A stretch of 64,000 nucleotides of DNA from CAVPNY01 sp963706905 (GTDB lineage: Bacteria; Chloroflexota; Anaerolineae; Anaerolineales; UBA4823): contig CAVPNY010000009.1 of the NCBI GenBank assembly GCA_963706905.1, positions 310,001-374,000 of the forward strand. Reading direction: 5' to 3'. The notes beneath the pieces are model-generated. The model saw only the letters and a program-made list of their open reading frames with translations. It did no database searches and was not told where the DNA came from. A program made the translations under genes and the position numbers. Shown here in pieces: positions 1-8,509 of the stretch (positions are counted from its first letter, which is position 1; each line of letters starts with the position of its first letter).

Positions 1-243
1 GAGCAAGAAGAGATGACTGCCAGCGGGATTGTCCTGCCCGAGACTGCCAAGGAAAAACCCCAAAAGGGGACTGTCCTGGCTGTTGGCCCTGGCGATCGAG
101 ATGAAGATGGCGACCGCATCCCCATGGATGTGAAAGAGGGAGACACCGTTCTCTTCGCCAAATACTCCGGAACAGAGATCAAGATGGACGGCAAGAAGCT
201 GCTCATCCTGCGCGAAAGCGATCTCCTGGCAATTCTACAGTAA
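1..243 (+). CDS. groES: GroES co-chaperonin (10 kDa), 5' end outside window
   Basis: The reading frame is open from base 1, so the first ATG seen (13) is internal and the gene starts upstream. 80 residues are visible of about 95-100 usual for GroES. The visible part covers the mobile-loop region (SGIVLPETA), the core GTVLAVGPG and the C-terminal strand VLFAKYSGTEI, all family hallmarks. GroES forms the heptameric lid of the GroEL folding chamber in the cytoplasm. groEL follows 37 bp downstream in the same direction, the classical order. Any HrcA/CIRCE operator would lie upstream and cannot be judged. Confidence 0.96.
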   Translation, partial: EQEEMTASGIVLPETAKEKPQKGTVLAVGPGDRDEDGDRIPMDVKEGDTVLFAKYSGTEIKMDGKKLLILRESDLLAILQ

Positions 244-280
244 TTTAAATTAATCAAATCAATAGAAGGAGCAAATTTTT

Positions 281-1912
281 ATGGCTGCTAAGCAACTTGT
301 CTTTTCTGAAGATGCTCGCCGTCGGTTACAGCACGGCATGGATCTCCTGGCCACTGCAGTGGTCACCACCCTGGGTCCGAAAGGCCGCAATGTGGCCATC
401 GACCGCAAGTTCGGTTCCCCGACCATCACCCACGACGGCGTTTCGGTCGCCAAGGAAGTCGAACTGGAAGACCCGTTTGAAAATATGGGCGCGCAGCTTC
501 TTAAGGAAGCTGCCACCAAGACCAACGATATCGCCGGCGACGGTACCACGACCTCCACGGTCCTGGCGCACGCCATCGTCAGCGAGGGCATGAAAAACCT
601 GGCGGCTGGGTTCAATCCAATGCTGCTCAAGTGGGGCATTGAAGCTGCTACCAAAGCCGTTGCTCAGAAGATCAGCGATCAGGCTATTGAAGTCACCACC
701 AAAGAGGAAATTGCCAACGTCGCTTCGATTTCTGCTCAGGACCGCGTCATCGGTGATCTGATCGCCGACGTGATGGACAAAGTCGGCAAAGACGGCGTGA
801 TCACCGTCGAAGAGTCCAAGGGACTGGAATTCGAGACTGAATACGTTGAGGGTATGCAGTTCGATCGTGGCTATATCTCACCCTACTTCATCACCAATCC
901 CGAGAGCATGGAAGCCTCGATTCCCGAGCCTTACCTGCTCGTTTATGAAAAGAAGATCTCTGCCGCCACCGACATCGTTCCCCTTCTGGAGAAGCTGGTC
1001 CAGGTCGGTCGCCGTGACCTGGTGATCATCGCTGAGGACATCGATGGGGAAGCCTTGGCGACCCTGGTGTTAAACAAACTGCGGGGCATGCTCAATGTGG
1101 TCGGGGTGAAAGCCCCTGGTTTCGGCGACCGCCGCAAGGCTATGCTGCAGGACATCGCTGTCCTGACCGGCTCCACGGTGATCTCTGAGGAAACCGGGCG
1201 CAAGCTCGAAACCGCAGTGATCGCCGACCTTGGTCGCGCCGAGAAGATCGTCGTCACCAAGGACGACACCACGATCGTGGGCGGCAAGGGCGATTCAGCC
1301 TTGATCAAAGGCCGCATCGAGCAGATCCGCGTTGAGATCGATAAGAGCACCAGCGATTACGACCGCGAAAAATTGCAGGAACGTCTGGCTAAGCTCTCCG
1401 GCGGCGTCGCAATCATCCGTGTAGGCGCAGCCACCGAGACCGAGCTCAAGGAAAAGAAGCACCGCGTGGAAGACGCCCTCTCGGCGACCCGCGCCGCTGT
1501 GGAAGACGGCATCGTGCCAGGCGGCGGTGTAGCCCTGGTCAACGCCATGACAGCCATCAAGGATCTAAAGATGGATAGCGAAGACGCCCAGATCGGCGTG
1601 AACATCGTGCGCAAATCTCTGGAAGTCCCGCTGCGCAAGATCGCCCAGAATGCCGGTAAAGACGGGTCGGTGATCCTGGAAACTGTACGCCGTACTCAGA
1701 AGGAAAAGAAAAACCTGAATATCGGCTACAACGTCATCTCAGAAGCGTACGTCGATATGGTTAAAGACGGCGTGATCGATCCGGCTAAAGTGACCCGCGG
1801 CGCGTTGGAAAATGCTGCATCTATCGCAGCGATGATCCTGACCACCGAGGCTTTGATCACCGAGGTTCCTGAAAAGGATAGACCGGCTGCACCTCCCATG
1901 CCAGAATATTAA
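281..1912 (+). CDS. groEL: GroEL chaperonin (60 kDa)
   Basis: ATP-dependent chaperonin that folds proteins inside a double heptameric ring. The 543 residues match full family length. The ATPase motif GDGTTT is at residues 86-91, and the apical and equatorial blocks are collinear with known GroEL. The start is supported by AGAAGGAG 10 nt upstream of the ATG. The C-terminus ends in PAAPPMPEY and lacks the usual Gly-Gly-Met tail, an unusual but not unique end. It is co-transcribed with groES, and an intrinsic terminator follows the stop codon. Confidence 0.98.
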   Translation: MAAKQLVFSEDARRRLQHGMDLLATAVVTTLGPKGRNVAIDRKFGSPTITHDGVSVAKEVELEDPFENMGAQLLKEAATKTNDIAGDGTTTSTVLAHAIVSEGMKNLAAGFNPMLLKWGIEAATKAVAQKISDQAIEVTTKEEIANVASISAQDRVIGDLIADVMDKVGKDGVITVEESKGLEFETEYVEGMQFDRGYISPYFITNPESMEASIPEPYLLVYEKKISAATDIVPLLEKLVQVGRRDLVIIAEDIDGEALATLVLNKLRGMLNVVGVKAPGFGDRRKAMLQDIAVLTGSTVISEETGRKLETAVIADLGRAEKIVVTKDDTTIVGGKGDSALIKGRIEQIRVEIDKSTSDYDREKLQERLAKLSGGVAIIRVGAATETELKEKKHRVEDALSATRAAVEDGIVPGGGVALVNAMTAIKDLKMDSEDAQIGVNIVRKSLEVPLRKIAQNAGKDGSVILETVRRTQKEKKNLNIGYNVISEAYVDMVKDGVIDPAKVTRGALENAASIAAMILTTEALITEVPEKDRPAAPPMPEY

Positions 1913-1950
1913 ACCAATACAGAAATCAGCAAGTCTCATTCACCGAACGA

Positions 1951-1982
1951 GGCAGGGCTATAAATGCCCTGCCTTTTGTTTT
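1951..1982 (+). terminator. Intrinsic terminator of groES-groEL
   Basis: Perfect 8-bp stem GGCAGGGC/GCCCTGCC (1951-1958 with 1966-1973), a 7-nt loop and the tract TTTTGTTTT. It lies 38 nt after the groEL stop. The end of the T tract merges directly into the -35 box of the next promoter. Confidence 0.92.
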
Positions 1983-2009
1983 GACAAATCCCCCTTTCTA
2001 TGTTAAAAT
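1981..2009 (+). promoter_or_regulatory. Strong housekeeping promoter ahead of rnj
   Basis: TTGACA (1981-1986), 17-bp spacer and TAAAAT (2004-2009), preceded by TG at the extended -10 position (2001-2002). This is near consensus for the primary sigma factor. The expected transcript start is about 2015-2017. The promoter abuts the groEL terminator. Confidence 0.85.
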
Positions 2010-2015
2010 TTTTGA

Positions 2016-2153
2016 GATTAATAGGAGTATTTTCCCCGGCCGGAACTCCGGCCTGCTGTTCTACCGCATTCACACACACCTATCTTTGATAGGGGATTAC
2101 GGAAAGAGATCGCATGCCCCCGGCTGGATACCCTGCTGGGGTTTTTGTTTTTT
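2016..2153 (+). ncRNA. Candidate small RNA or attenuating leader upstream of rnj
   Basis: About 138 nt between a near-consensus promoter and a factor-independent terminator, with no convincing ORF. Three hairpins are visible: GGCCGG/CCGGCC (2038-2043, 2048-2053; loop AACT); CCTATC/GATAGG (2079-2084, 2088-2093; loop TTT); and a GC-rich stem whose outer arms are CCCC 2118-2121 and GGGG 2138-2141, followed by TTTTTGTTTTTT (2142-2153). The RNase J start codon lies 81 nt further on. It could be a stand-alone sRNA or an attenuator controlling rnj. It matches no riboswitch class I can recognise. Confidence 0.55.
2118..2153 (+). terminator. Premature intrinsic terminator in the rnj leader
   Basis: Hairpin with arms CCCCGGCTGG and CCTGCTGGGG (2118-2127, 2132-2141), one internal mismatch and one G-U pair, followed at once by TTTTTGTTTTTT. 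It lies between the promoter at 1981 and the rnj ATG at 2235, so transcription of rnj must read through it unless a second promoter exists. Confidence 0.75.
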
Positions 2154-2234
2154 GCATCCGGGGATAATCAATCCTGTTTCAATACTAATAAAAATTCGAT
2201 CCGAATAACGGATTCGTTGAGGACAAATTAACGC

Positions 2235-3875
2235 ATGAGCAATAAGAAACTTCGCATTATCCCCCTGGGTGGATTAGGGGAAGTCGGCAAGAACATGATG
2301 GTTTACGAGTATGGGGAGAATATCCTGATCGTAGACACCGGCATCATGTTCCCCGAGAACGACATGTTGGGGATTGATTACATTATCCCTGATTTCAATT
2401 ACCTGTTAGATAAGCGTCACCTGGTGCGTGGCATCGTAATCACGCATGGTCACGAAGATCATACCGGCGCCATCCATCATGTGATGGAGGAGATCGACGC
2501 GCCGATCTACGCCACTCCCTTGACGCGTGGCCTGCTGGAAGTCAAGCTAACCCGCAACCGACTGCTGGACCGCATCTCACTCAATACAATCAAGGCTGGC
2601 GAGGCAGTCAATATTGGTCCATTCGGGATCGAGTTCTTTCATGTTTGTCACTCCATCCCAGATGGAGTAGGACTGGGAATAACCACCCCCGCCGGCCTAG
2701 TTATTCATACAGGCGATTACAAGTTCGACCACACCCCTGTTGACAATTGGCCAACCGACTACGCCAAGCTGGCTGAGTTGTCTGGACGAGGCGTGCTGGC
2801 ACTGCTGGCTGATTCGACCAATGCCGACAAACCAGGCTGGACTCCTTCTGAGCGGGTGATTGATCCAGCTTTCGATCAAGTTTTCAGCGCTGCCCCAGGC
2901 CGCATCATCATTGCCAGCTTCGCATCCTTAATCTCGCGCATGCAGCAGGTTGCCAACGCCGCCGAGCGGCACGGTCGCCAGATGGCTTTTGTCGGCACCA
3001 GTATGGTCGAGAACGCCAAGATGGCGCGCAAATTAGGTTATCTTAATATCCCTGATGATCTGGTAGTCAGCATCGATCAGGCGCTGCGCATGAGCCCGGA
3101 TCAGGTCGTTTTAATGTCGACCGGGACGCAGGGCGAGCCGTCTTCGATTATGGGCCGTTTATCAACAGGCACCAACCGACAATTCGATATTATCCACGGA
3201 GATACTGTGGTCTTATCCTCCCATCCCATCCCGGGCAATGAGGAGAGCGTGCATCGCACCATTAATCGTCTTTTCCGTCGCGGGGCAAACGTAATCTATG
3301 AGCCAATCGCCCCGGTACACGTCTCGGGGCACGCCAGCCAGGAGGAGATGAAATTAATGCTCCATCTGGTTAAGCCAAAATACTTCATACCAATCCATGG
3401 TGAGCTGCGCCATTTGCGCCAGCACGCCATCCTGGCTCACGAAGTGGGTGTCCCGGCGGAGAATGTGGCCATTATCGAGAATGGTCAGGTGATCGAGTTC
3501 GAGAATGGCTGCATGAGTCTGGGCGAGCGCGTCCCGGGTGGCTACGTCTTTGTGGACGGTTCTGGGGTAGGCGATGTTGGCCCCAGCGTAGTACGCGAGC
3601 GGGAAGCTCTGGCTCGCGACGGAATCGTGGTCATCAGCCTGATGCTGGATAAGAAAACAGGCCGCTTGCACGAGGAGCCTGAAATCCTAACGCGCGGCTT
3701 CGTCTACCAACGCGATGCCGACGATTTACTGGCGATCGCCCGTAAACGTATCACCGAAACCGTCAGTCGGGGGAATGGCAACCTGCAGAACGATATTGAG
3801 CAAACCGTGCGCGCATTCTTTTTTAATGAAACAAAACGCCGGCCGACAGTATTTGTGACTATCCGCCGGATTTAA
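2235..3875 (+). CDS. rnj: Ribonuclease J
   Basis: Metallo-beta-lactamase/beta-CASP ribonuclease with 5'-3' exo- and endonuclease activity, central to mRNA decay and rRNA maturation in bacteria lacking RNase E-type decay. It has 546 residues, normal for the family. The zinc motif HGHEDH is at residues 71-76; the later MBL ligands, the beta-CASP insertion (STGTQGEPSS) and the C-terminal oligomerisation domain are present. The start is ATG with a weak GAGGAC 10 nt upstream. The 5' leader carries a terminator, which suggests conditional expression, perhaps autoregulation as known for RNase E and J genes elsewhere. Confidence 0.96.
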   Translation: MSNKKLRIIPLGGLGEVGKNMMVYEYGENILIVDTGIMFPENDMLGIDYIIPDFNYLLDKRHLVRGIVITHGHEDHTGAIHHVMEEIDAPIYATPLTRGLLEVKLTRNRLLDRISLNTIKAGEAVNIGPFGIEFFHVCHSIPDGVGLGITTPAGLVIHTGDYKFDHTPVDNWPTDYAKLAELSGRGVLALLADSTNADKPGWTPSERVIDPAFDQVFSAAPGRIIIASFASLISRMQQVANAAERHGRQMAFVGTSMVENAKMARKLGYLNIPDDLVVSIDQALRMSPDQVVLMSTGTQGEPSSIMGRLSTGTNRQFDIIHGDTVVLSSHPIPGNEESVHRTINRLFRRGANVIYEPIAPVHVSGHASQEEMKLMLHLVKPKYFIPIHGELRHLRQHAILAHEVGVPAENVAIIENGQVIEFENGCMSLGERVPGGYVFVDGSGVGDVGPSVVREREALARDGIVVISLMLDKKTGRLHEEPEILTRGFVYQRDADDLLAIARKRITETVSRGNGNLQNDIEQTVRAFFFNETKRRPTVFVTIRRI

Positions 3876-3907
3876 GAGCATGATTATTAACAACCTGGTT
3901 TAATTTA

Positions 3908-4579
3908 TTACCAATTCCAGCTCTCCTCGCTCCAACCTGATTTCCCTACCAGGGGAACAAATGCCACCGGGACACCCTGTTCCCGGTGGAGTTTTTCCCC
4001 GAAACGAAACCAGCGCTCCAGATATTGACCGCCACGGCTACCGACTGGCAGCACCAACCTCCCGCCATCGGCTAATTGATCCAGTAAGGCCTGGGGGACG
4101 CGTGGCGCGGCAGCTGTCGCCAGAATTGCATTATAGGGGGCATGTTCAGGCCAGCCCAAACTACCATCCCCAATCACTACTTCAACCTTTACCAGACCAA
4201 GCTCGGCCAGGACGCTGGTAGCCTGCTCAGCCAGGCGCTTGTGCCGCTCGATCGTGTACACCTGTTTGGCGATTGTCCCCAGGATAGCAGCCTGATAGCC
4301 CGAACCTGTGCCAATCTCCAAGACATTTTCGGTTCCCTGCAAAATCAATAGTTGGGTCATCAAGGCCACTATGTAGGGTTGAGAGATTGTTTGTTCCTGA
4401 CCAATAGGAAGTGGGCAGTCGGCATAAGCCAGGTGGCGGTTCTCTCTGGGGACAAAGCAGTGGCGCGGCACCGTACGCATGGCCTGCAACACAGCCTGAT
4501 CATCGATATCCCGCCCGGCGATCTGCTCTTCGACCATGCGCAAGCGTTCGCGCGTGTAATAAACCTCTTCTTCCGTCAT
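3908..4579 (-). CDS. pcm: Protein-L-isoaspartate O-methyltransferase
   Basis: Repairs aged proteins by methylating L-isoaspartyl residues with S-adenosylmethionine. 223 residues, as expected. The motif QTISQPYIVA and the SAM-binding loop VLEIGTGSGYQAA (residues 86-98) are diagnostic. It is the last gene of a four-gene minus-strand run (thioesterase, M42 peptidase, LLM oxidoreductase, pcm), 25 bp after its neighbour. It converges on rnj with only about 32 bp between stop codons. Confidence 0.94.
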   Translation of the reverse strand: MTEEEVYYTRERLRMVEEQIAGRDIDDQAVLQAMRTVPRHCFVPRENRHLAYADCPLPIGQEQTISQPYIVALMTQLLILQGTENVLEIGTGSGYQAAILGTIAKQVYTIERHKRLAEQATSVLAELGLVKVEVVIGDGSLGWPEHAPYNAILATAAAPRVPQALLDQLADGGRLVLPVGSRGGQYLERWFRFGEKLHREQGVPVAFVPLVGKSGWSEESWNW

Positions 4580-4604
4580 AGTCCCAGACCAAATGCGATC
4601 GAAC

Positions 4605-5612
4605 TCAACTCGCCTCCCGAGAGGCTGTGATCAAGCTGCGCCAGAAATCATCTCGCTCACCAGGCAGGAAGGGTGAATACAGGCTCAGGCGGTCAGCAAG
4701 GTTCTGGTAGCGCGCGAGCAGTGCACCTGGAATTTGTTCCTGCGGTCCTACCAGAGCAAAAGTCTCCAGCATCTCATCATCAATCATTTTCGGCATTTCA
4801 TCCCAGCGCCCACGCCCTGCCAGGCTTGAGAGTTCCTCAGCAGTAGATTCCCAACCGTGTAATGCCATCACTGGACGATATGAGGGCGTGGAGGCATAAA
4901 AGGAGAGCTGCTGCCGGCAAAAGGCCCGCTCTGCAGAAGTTGAAGCCACAAATGCGGTCACGAAAACATGGATTTCGGCGCGGCTGCGGCCAGTCTTCGC
5001 CAATCCCTGTTCAATACTAGGCAGGATCACTTCCTGCAGGTAGCGCGGCGAATGGAATGGATGGACGTCAAAGCCGTGCGCTGCTTCACCAGCCAGTCGT
5101 GCCAGACCCGGGTTGACTCCAGCAATAAAGATCGGGATGTCTGGTTTTTCAATGGGACCAGGGTTGAAGAAAGGCGACATCAAGGTTAGCTTGTAATATT
5201 CGCCGCGTTGATTCAAAGGTGCCCCATCCTGCCAGGTCTTCCATAAAGCCCGAATGGCGGCAATCTGCTCGCGCAGCTTATTGACCGGCGATTCCGGCCA
5301 GGGCATCCCAAAGCGGCGCTCAATATGCGCCTTCACCTGCGTTCCCAGACCCAGGATGAAGCGCCCACCTGAAGCCTGCGCCAGATCCCAAGCGCTATAG
5401 GCCAGAGTCGCCGGGCTACGAGCAAAGGCCACGGCGATGGCTGTGCCGAAGTGCATCTGAACGGTATGCTCGGCAATCAGGGCGCCAGGCAGGAAGGGAT
5501 CGTGCATCGTTTCTGCGACCCATAGCGCGTCAAATCCCACCGCCTCTGCTGCCTGAGCCAGCGCGGGGATATTGGAGAGCGGAGTTGGAGCCAGGTTTGC
5601 GTCGAAATACAT
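4605..5612 (-). CDS. LLM-class F420- or flavin-dependent oxidoreductase
   Basis: 335-residue luciferase-like TIM-barrel protein. Family signs are the N-terminal strand plus EAVGFDALWVAET, the central GRFILGLGTQVKAHIERRFG block and the C-terminal FALVGPQEQIPGAL. It resembles the subgroup annotated as F420-dependent oxidoreductases, but substrate and cofactor cannot be read from sequence. It starts 3 bp after the M42 peptidase stop and so is translated from the same mRNA. Confidence 0.85.
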   Translation of the reverse strand: MYFDANLAPTPLSNIPALAQAAEAVGFDALWVAETMHDPFLPGALIAEHTVQMHFGTAIAVAFARSPATLAYSAWDLAQASGGRFILGLGTQVKAHIERRFGMPWPESPVNKLREQIAAIRALWKTWQDGAPLNQRGEYYKLTLMSPFFNPGPIEKPDIPIFIAGVNPGLARLAGEAAHGFDVHPFHSPRYLQEVILPSIEQGLAKTGRSRAEIHVFVTAFVASTSAERAFCRQQLSFYASTPSYRPVMALHGWESTAEELSSLAGRGRWDEMPKMIDDEMLETFALVGPQEQIPGALLARYQNLADRLSLYSPFLPGERDDFWRSLITASREAS

Positions 5613-5615
5613 TTT

Positions 5616-6662
5616 TTAACTCACTAAATAAGCAACAATCCAATTCGTAGTGGCTACTAGTGCATCCATGTGCGTGCGCTCGTAATTGTGCGAAGCGTCC
5701 ACACCTGGCCCGATTAGGGCCACCGCCACATCCCCGCCAGCCCGCCACAGGGCTTCTCCATCCGAGCCATAATAAGGGTAGATATCCACTTTGTATGGGA
5801 TGTTATGCGCCTCAGCTAAAGACCGCAGGCGCTGGCTGAGCTCATAGTGATATGGACCGCCGGAATCCTTGACACAGATCGAGGCATGAAACTCGTCCGA
5901 TGCCTGCCCCTCGCCCACGGCTGCCATGTCCACCGTGACCAGCTCCGCCAGGTCAGGCGGAAAACCGGAAGCTGCGCCATGCCCCACCTCCTCGTAGTTG
6001 CTGATGTGCAGGGTGGTGGTTTGGGCTGGTTGAAGACCAGCCGCGTTTAAAGCTTTAACCGCTGCCAACATGCAAGCCACACAGGCCTTGTCATCCAAAT
6101 GGCGCGAGCGCACAAACCCGTTGGTTAACTCCACGCGCGGGTCAAAAACCACGAAATCGCCTATTTCGATGCCCAAAGCGCGGGTTTGATCGGCTGAATT
6201 CACCCGGGCATCCAGGCGCACTTCCATATTATCGTCCTCTCGCTTAAGATCATTAACCTGGCTGCCATGTACGTGGGATGAGGCCTTGGAGAGCAGGAGA
6301 GAGCCTCGTACCGTCCCACCCTGGTGGGTGAAGACCGTGCAACCTTCGCCTTCGATTGTGTTCCAGGCAAAACCGCCGATCTTTGTCAGCTTGAGCCGAC
6401 CGTTGGATTTGATCTCTTTGACCATCGCTCCGAGTGTATCTGCATGAGCAGTTAGAGCACGGGGCGCATCTGAGGCTCTGCCAGGCCAATTTGCCACCAG
6501 GGCTCCCTTGCGGGTGTGTGAGAGACTCAATGCTGGAAATTGCGCCAGTATATTTCCAGTATATTCGATTGCCCGTTGAGCGTACCCGGTCGGGCTGGGG
6601 GTGTTGAGCAAGCCAACCAAGACATCTTCTAAGAACACAAGATCAATCGCAGAAAGAGGCAT
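5616..6662 (-). CDS. M42-family zinc/cobalt aminopeptidase
   Basis: 348-residue cytosolic metallopeptidase of family M42 (TET/glutamyl aminopeptidase type). Metal and catalytic motifs are in family order: HAD (residues 73-75), LDDKAC, YEEVGHGA and YGSDGEALW. The start ATG has GGAG about 9 nt upstream. Adjacent genes overlap or nearly touch, so it belongs to the 7103-3908 operon. The exact peptide specificity is unknown. Confidence 0.9.
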   Translation of the reverse strand: MPLSAIDLVFLEDVLVGLLNTPSPTGYAQRAIEYTGNILAQFPALSLSHTRKGALVANWPGRASDAPRALTAHADTLGAMVKEIKSNGRLKLTKIGGFAWNTIEGEGCTVFTHQGGTVRGSLLLSKASSHVHGSQVNDLKREDDNMEVRLDARVNSADQTRALGIEIGDFVVFDPRVELTNGFVRSRHLDDKACVACMLAAVKALNAAGLQPAQTTTLHISNYEEVGHGAASGFPPDLAELVTVDMAAVGEGQASDEFHASICVKDSGGPYHYELSQRLRSLAEAHNIPYKVDIYPYYGSDGEALWRAGGDVAVALIGPGVDASHNYERTHMDALVATTNWIVAYLVS

Positions 6663-6680
6663 TCATGTACTCCATTCAAA

Positions 6681-7103
6681 TTAGCTTATTTCATTCTCGA
6701 ATGCGCCGATCCTCTGACGCCAATCATCCGGAATCGGGATCGAACAGGCATGATGGTAATCGTAAGTCACCAGGACGCTCTTGCCAGTAGCCAGGCACAG
6801 GCCGCTTTCAACGTCCTCCAGCACATATTCCATAGTCAGGCTTTTCGTCCCCAGCTTGGAAACCCGCACCCCGGCGCGCACTTTTTGCCCATAATAAATC
6901 GGGGCTCTATAGACAACCTGAGCTTCCGCCAGGATGATCCCGATCTCCATGAAAGTACGACCATCCCACAATCCAAGCGCCTGAATATAATTGATGCGCG
7001 CCTGTTCCATATAAGTGAGAAAACTGGCATTGTTGACATGCGCCTGGGGATCAAGATCCCCATAGCGCACTTCAATTGGATGATAAAATCGAAACCTTGA
7101 CAT
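6681..7103 (-). CDS. Acyl-CoA thioesterase, hotdog fold (YbgC/FadM type)
   Basis: 140 residues with the 4-hydroxybenzoyl-CoA thioesterase signature YGDLDPQAHVNNASF, in which the Asp of the LDP..HVNN block is catalytic in the family. The frame is open to a TTG at 7118, but that TTG overlaps a TATAAT box (7110-7115). The ATG at 7103 lies 6 nt after this box, so I choose it and predict a leaderless transcript. It is the first gene of the operon ending in pcm. The natural acyl-CoA substrate is unknown. Confidence 0.88.
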   Translation of the reverse strand: MSRFRFYHPIEVRYGDLDPQAHVNNASFLTYMEQARINYIQALGLWDGRTFMEIGIILAEAQVVYRAPIYYGQKVRAGVRVSKLGTKSLTMEYVLEDVESGLCLATGKSVLVTYDYHHACSIPIPDDWRQRIGAFENEIS

Positions 7104-7109
7104 ATAAAA

Positions 7110-7115
7110 ATTATA
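7110..7115 (-). promoter_or_regulatory. -10 box, leaderless thioesterase operon
   Basis: TATAAT on the minus strand, 6 nt before the ATG at 7103. No clear -35 box at 16-18 bp. Transcription would begin at or next to the start codon. Confidence 0.65.
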
Positions 7116-7261
7116 CAACCTGAATTTGCAATCCTGACCTTAAAAGACCTGCCAGATATTGGGTAGATGAGTAACTCCTGATCTCAGAACAGAGTTATCC
7201 ATCAGCTCACATCTCATTGTGAATTTAATCTCATCATAAGGATTTCACCGACTAAGTACGG

Positions 7262-7267
7262 TATAAT
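7262..7267 (+). promoter_or_regulatory. -10 box, leaderless TPR gene
   Basis: TATAAT 7 nt before the ATG at 7275, with no Shine-Dalgarno in between. It forms a divergent pair with the box at 7110-7115. Confidence 0.65.
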
Positions 7268-7274
7268 CGGCCGC

Positions 7275-8501
7275 ATGGAAAGTCCAAATCTCGAACAAAC
7301 ACAGCCGGTCCCTGGACCGGAAGACACTCAGGCTCCTGTGCCTGAAGCAACCCAAAAGGTTAACCTGGTTGACACAATGGCCACGGCAGTCCCACCGCCG
7401 ATTGAACCCCCTGACAGCCCTCCAGAGGAAGATACTACAGAACCATCTCGCTCACGCCGGTGGCGCTGGCTGGTTGGATTAAGCCTTTTGGCCTTGCTGG
7501 CTGTTGCCGCCGCCAGCGCGTTTGGTGGGTATTTCTCCGGCATCGACCGGCGCACCAGTTTTGAATCTACTCAGGTCGCTCAAAAAGTATCAGAGCAATA
7601 CCAGCTCGGTCTGCAGGACCTCGAAGCCGGACACTACGGGCTGGCCCGCCAGCGTTTTGAGTACGTGATCCAACTCGATCCGGCTTATCCTGGAGTTACC
7701 GATCAGTTAGCGCTGGTGCTCCTGGAGCTGAACACCACAGCCACCCCAACACCAGTGCCATTACCCACTCTCACCCCTACAGTAGACACGCGCGGCGCTG
7801 AAGAGCTCTTCTCCCAGGCACAAGTTATGCTGGCAGACGCAAAGTGGAGCGAAGCCATTGATACTTTGCTGAAACTGCGCAAGGATGATCCTGCTTACCA
7901 GGCCGTGGAGGTCAACTCGATGCTGTATGTTGCACTGCGTAATCGCGGCGTCCAACGCATTCTCGCCGAATCAGACCTGGAGGGGGGAACTTATGATCTG
8001 GCACTCGCCGAGCGTTTTGGGCCGCTGGATGTAGAGGCTGACAACATGCGCACCTGGGCCGACCTTTATGTTACTGGGGCCAGCTTCTGGGGGCTGGACT
8101 GGCAGCAGGCAATCTTTTACTTTGGCCAACTGCTTCAGGTTGCACCAAACCTCCGGGATGTAACCAACTTAACTGCCACTGAGCGTTACCGGGTGGCCCT
8201 GCTCAAATACGGGGATTTCCTGGCTGACAGTGGGGACTGGTGCGCCGCGCAAGAGCAATACGAAGCGGCCTATAATTTCGGATCGGACCCCTCGATTGAG
8301 CCAACTCTGTCCAATGCGGCCACCGAGTGCGATGAAGGTCGGAACCGGGACAAAGATGACGACGATGATAACGGTGATGCCACAGAAACGCCGCCAACTG
8401 AGGGTGTCCCGACAACTGAAACACCCGGCACTACGGAACCGCCTCCCGAGGCCACACCTTCTCCGCCCCCCTCTCCCACAGAGGCTTATCCCGCGCCTTG
8501 A
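7275..8501 (+). CDS. Membrane-anchored TPR protein with Pro/Thr-rich tails
   Basis: 408 residues. A Pro-rich cytoplasmic N-terminus (about 1-65) is followed by one transmembrane segment (about residues 67-92, WLVGLSLLALLAV). TPR-like helices follow (for example YQLGLQDLEAGHYGLARQRF), split by a TPTPVPLPTLTPT linker, then an Asp-rich stretch and a Thr/Pro/Glu-rich tail. The tetratricopeptide part is probably extracytoplasmic and scaffolds protein contacts; no enzymatic motif is seen. The final codons overlap or abut the next gene. Confidence 0.75.
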   Translation: MESPNLEQTQPVPGPEDTQAPVPEATQKVNLVDTMATAVPPPIEPPDSPPEEDTTEPSRSRRWRWLVGLSLLALLAVAAASAFGGYFSGIDRRTSFESTQVAQKVSEQYQLGLQDLEAGHYGLARQRFEYVIQLDPAYPGVTDQLALVLLELNTTATPTPVPLPTLTPTVDTRGAEELFSQAQVMLADAKWSEAIDTLLKLRKDDPAYQAVEVNSMLYVALRNRGVQRILAESDLEGGTYDLALAERFGPLDVEADNMRTWADLYVTGASFWGLDWQQAIFYFGQLLQVAPNLRDVTNLTATERYRVALLKYGDFLADSGDWCAAQEQYEAAYNFGSDPSIEPTLSNAATECDEGRNRDKDDDDDNGDATETPPTEGVPTTETPGTTEPPPEATPSPPPSPTEAYPAP

Positions 8502-8509
8502 CCTCAACC

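Noticed and set aside
1981..2208. 75-codon ORF in the rnj leader
   Set aside because: It begins inside the promoter -35 box and runs through a terminator; no Shine-Dalgarno or protein-like composition.
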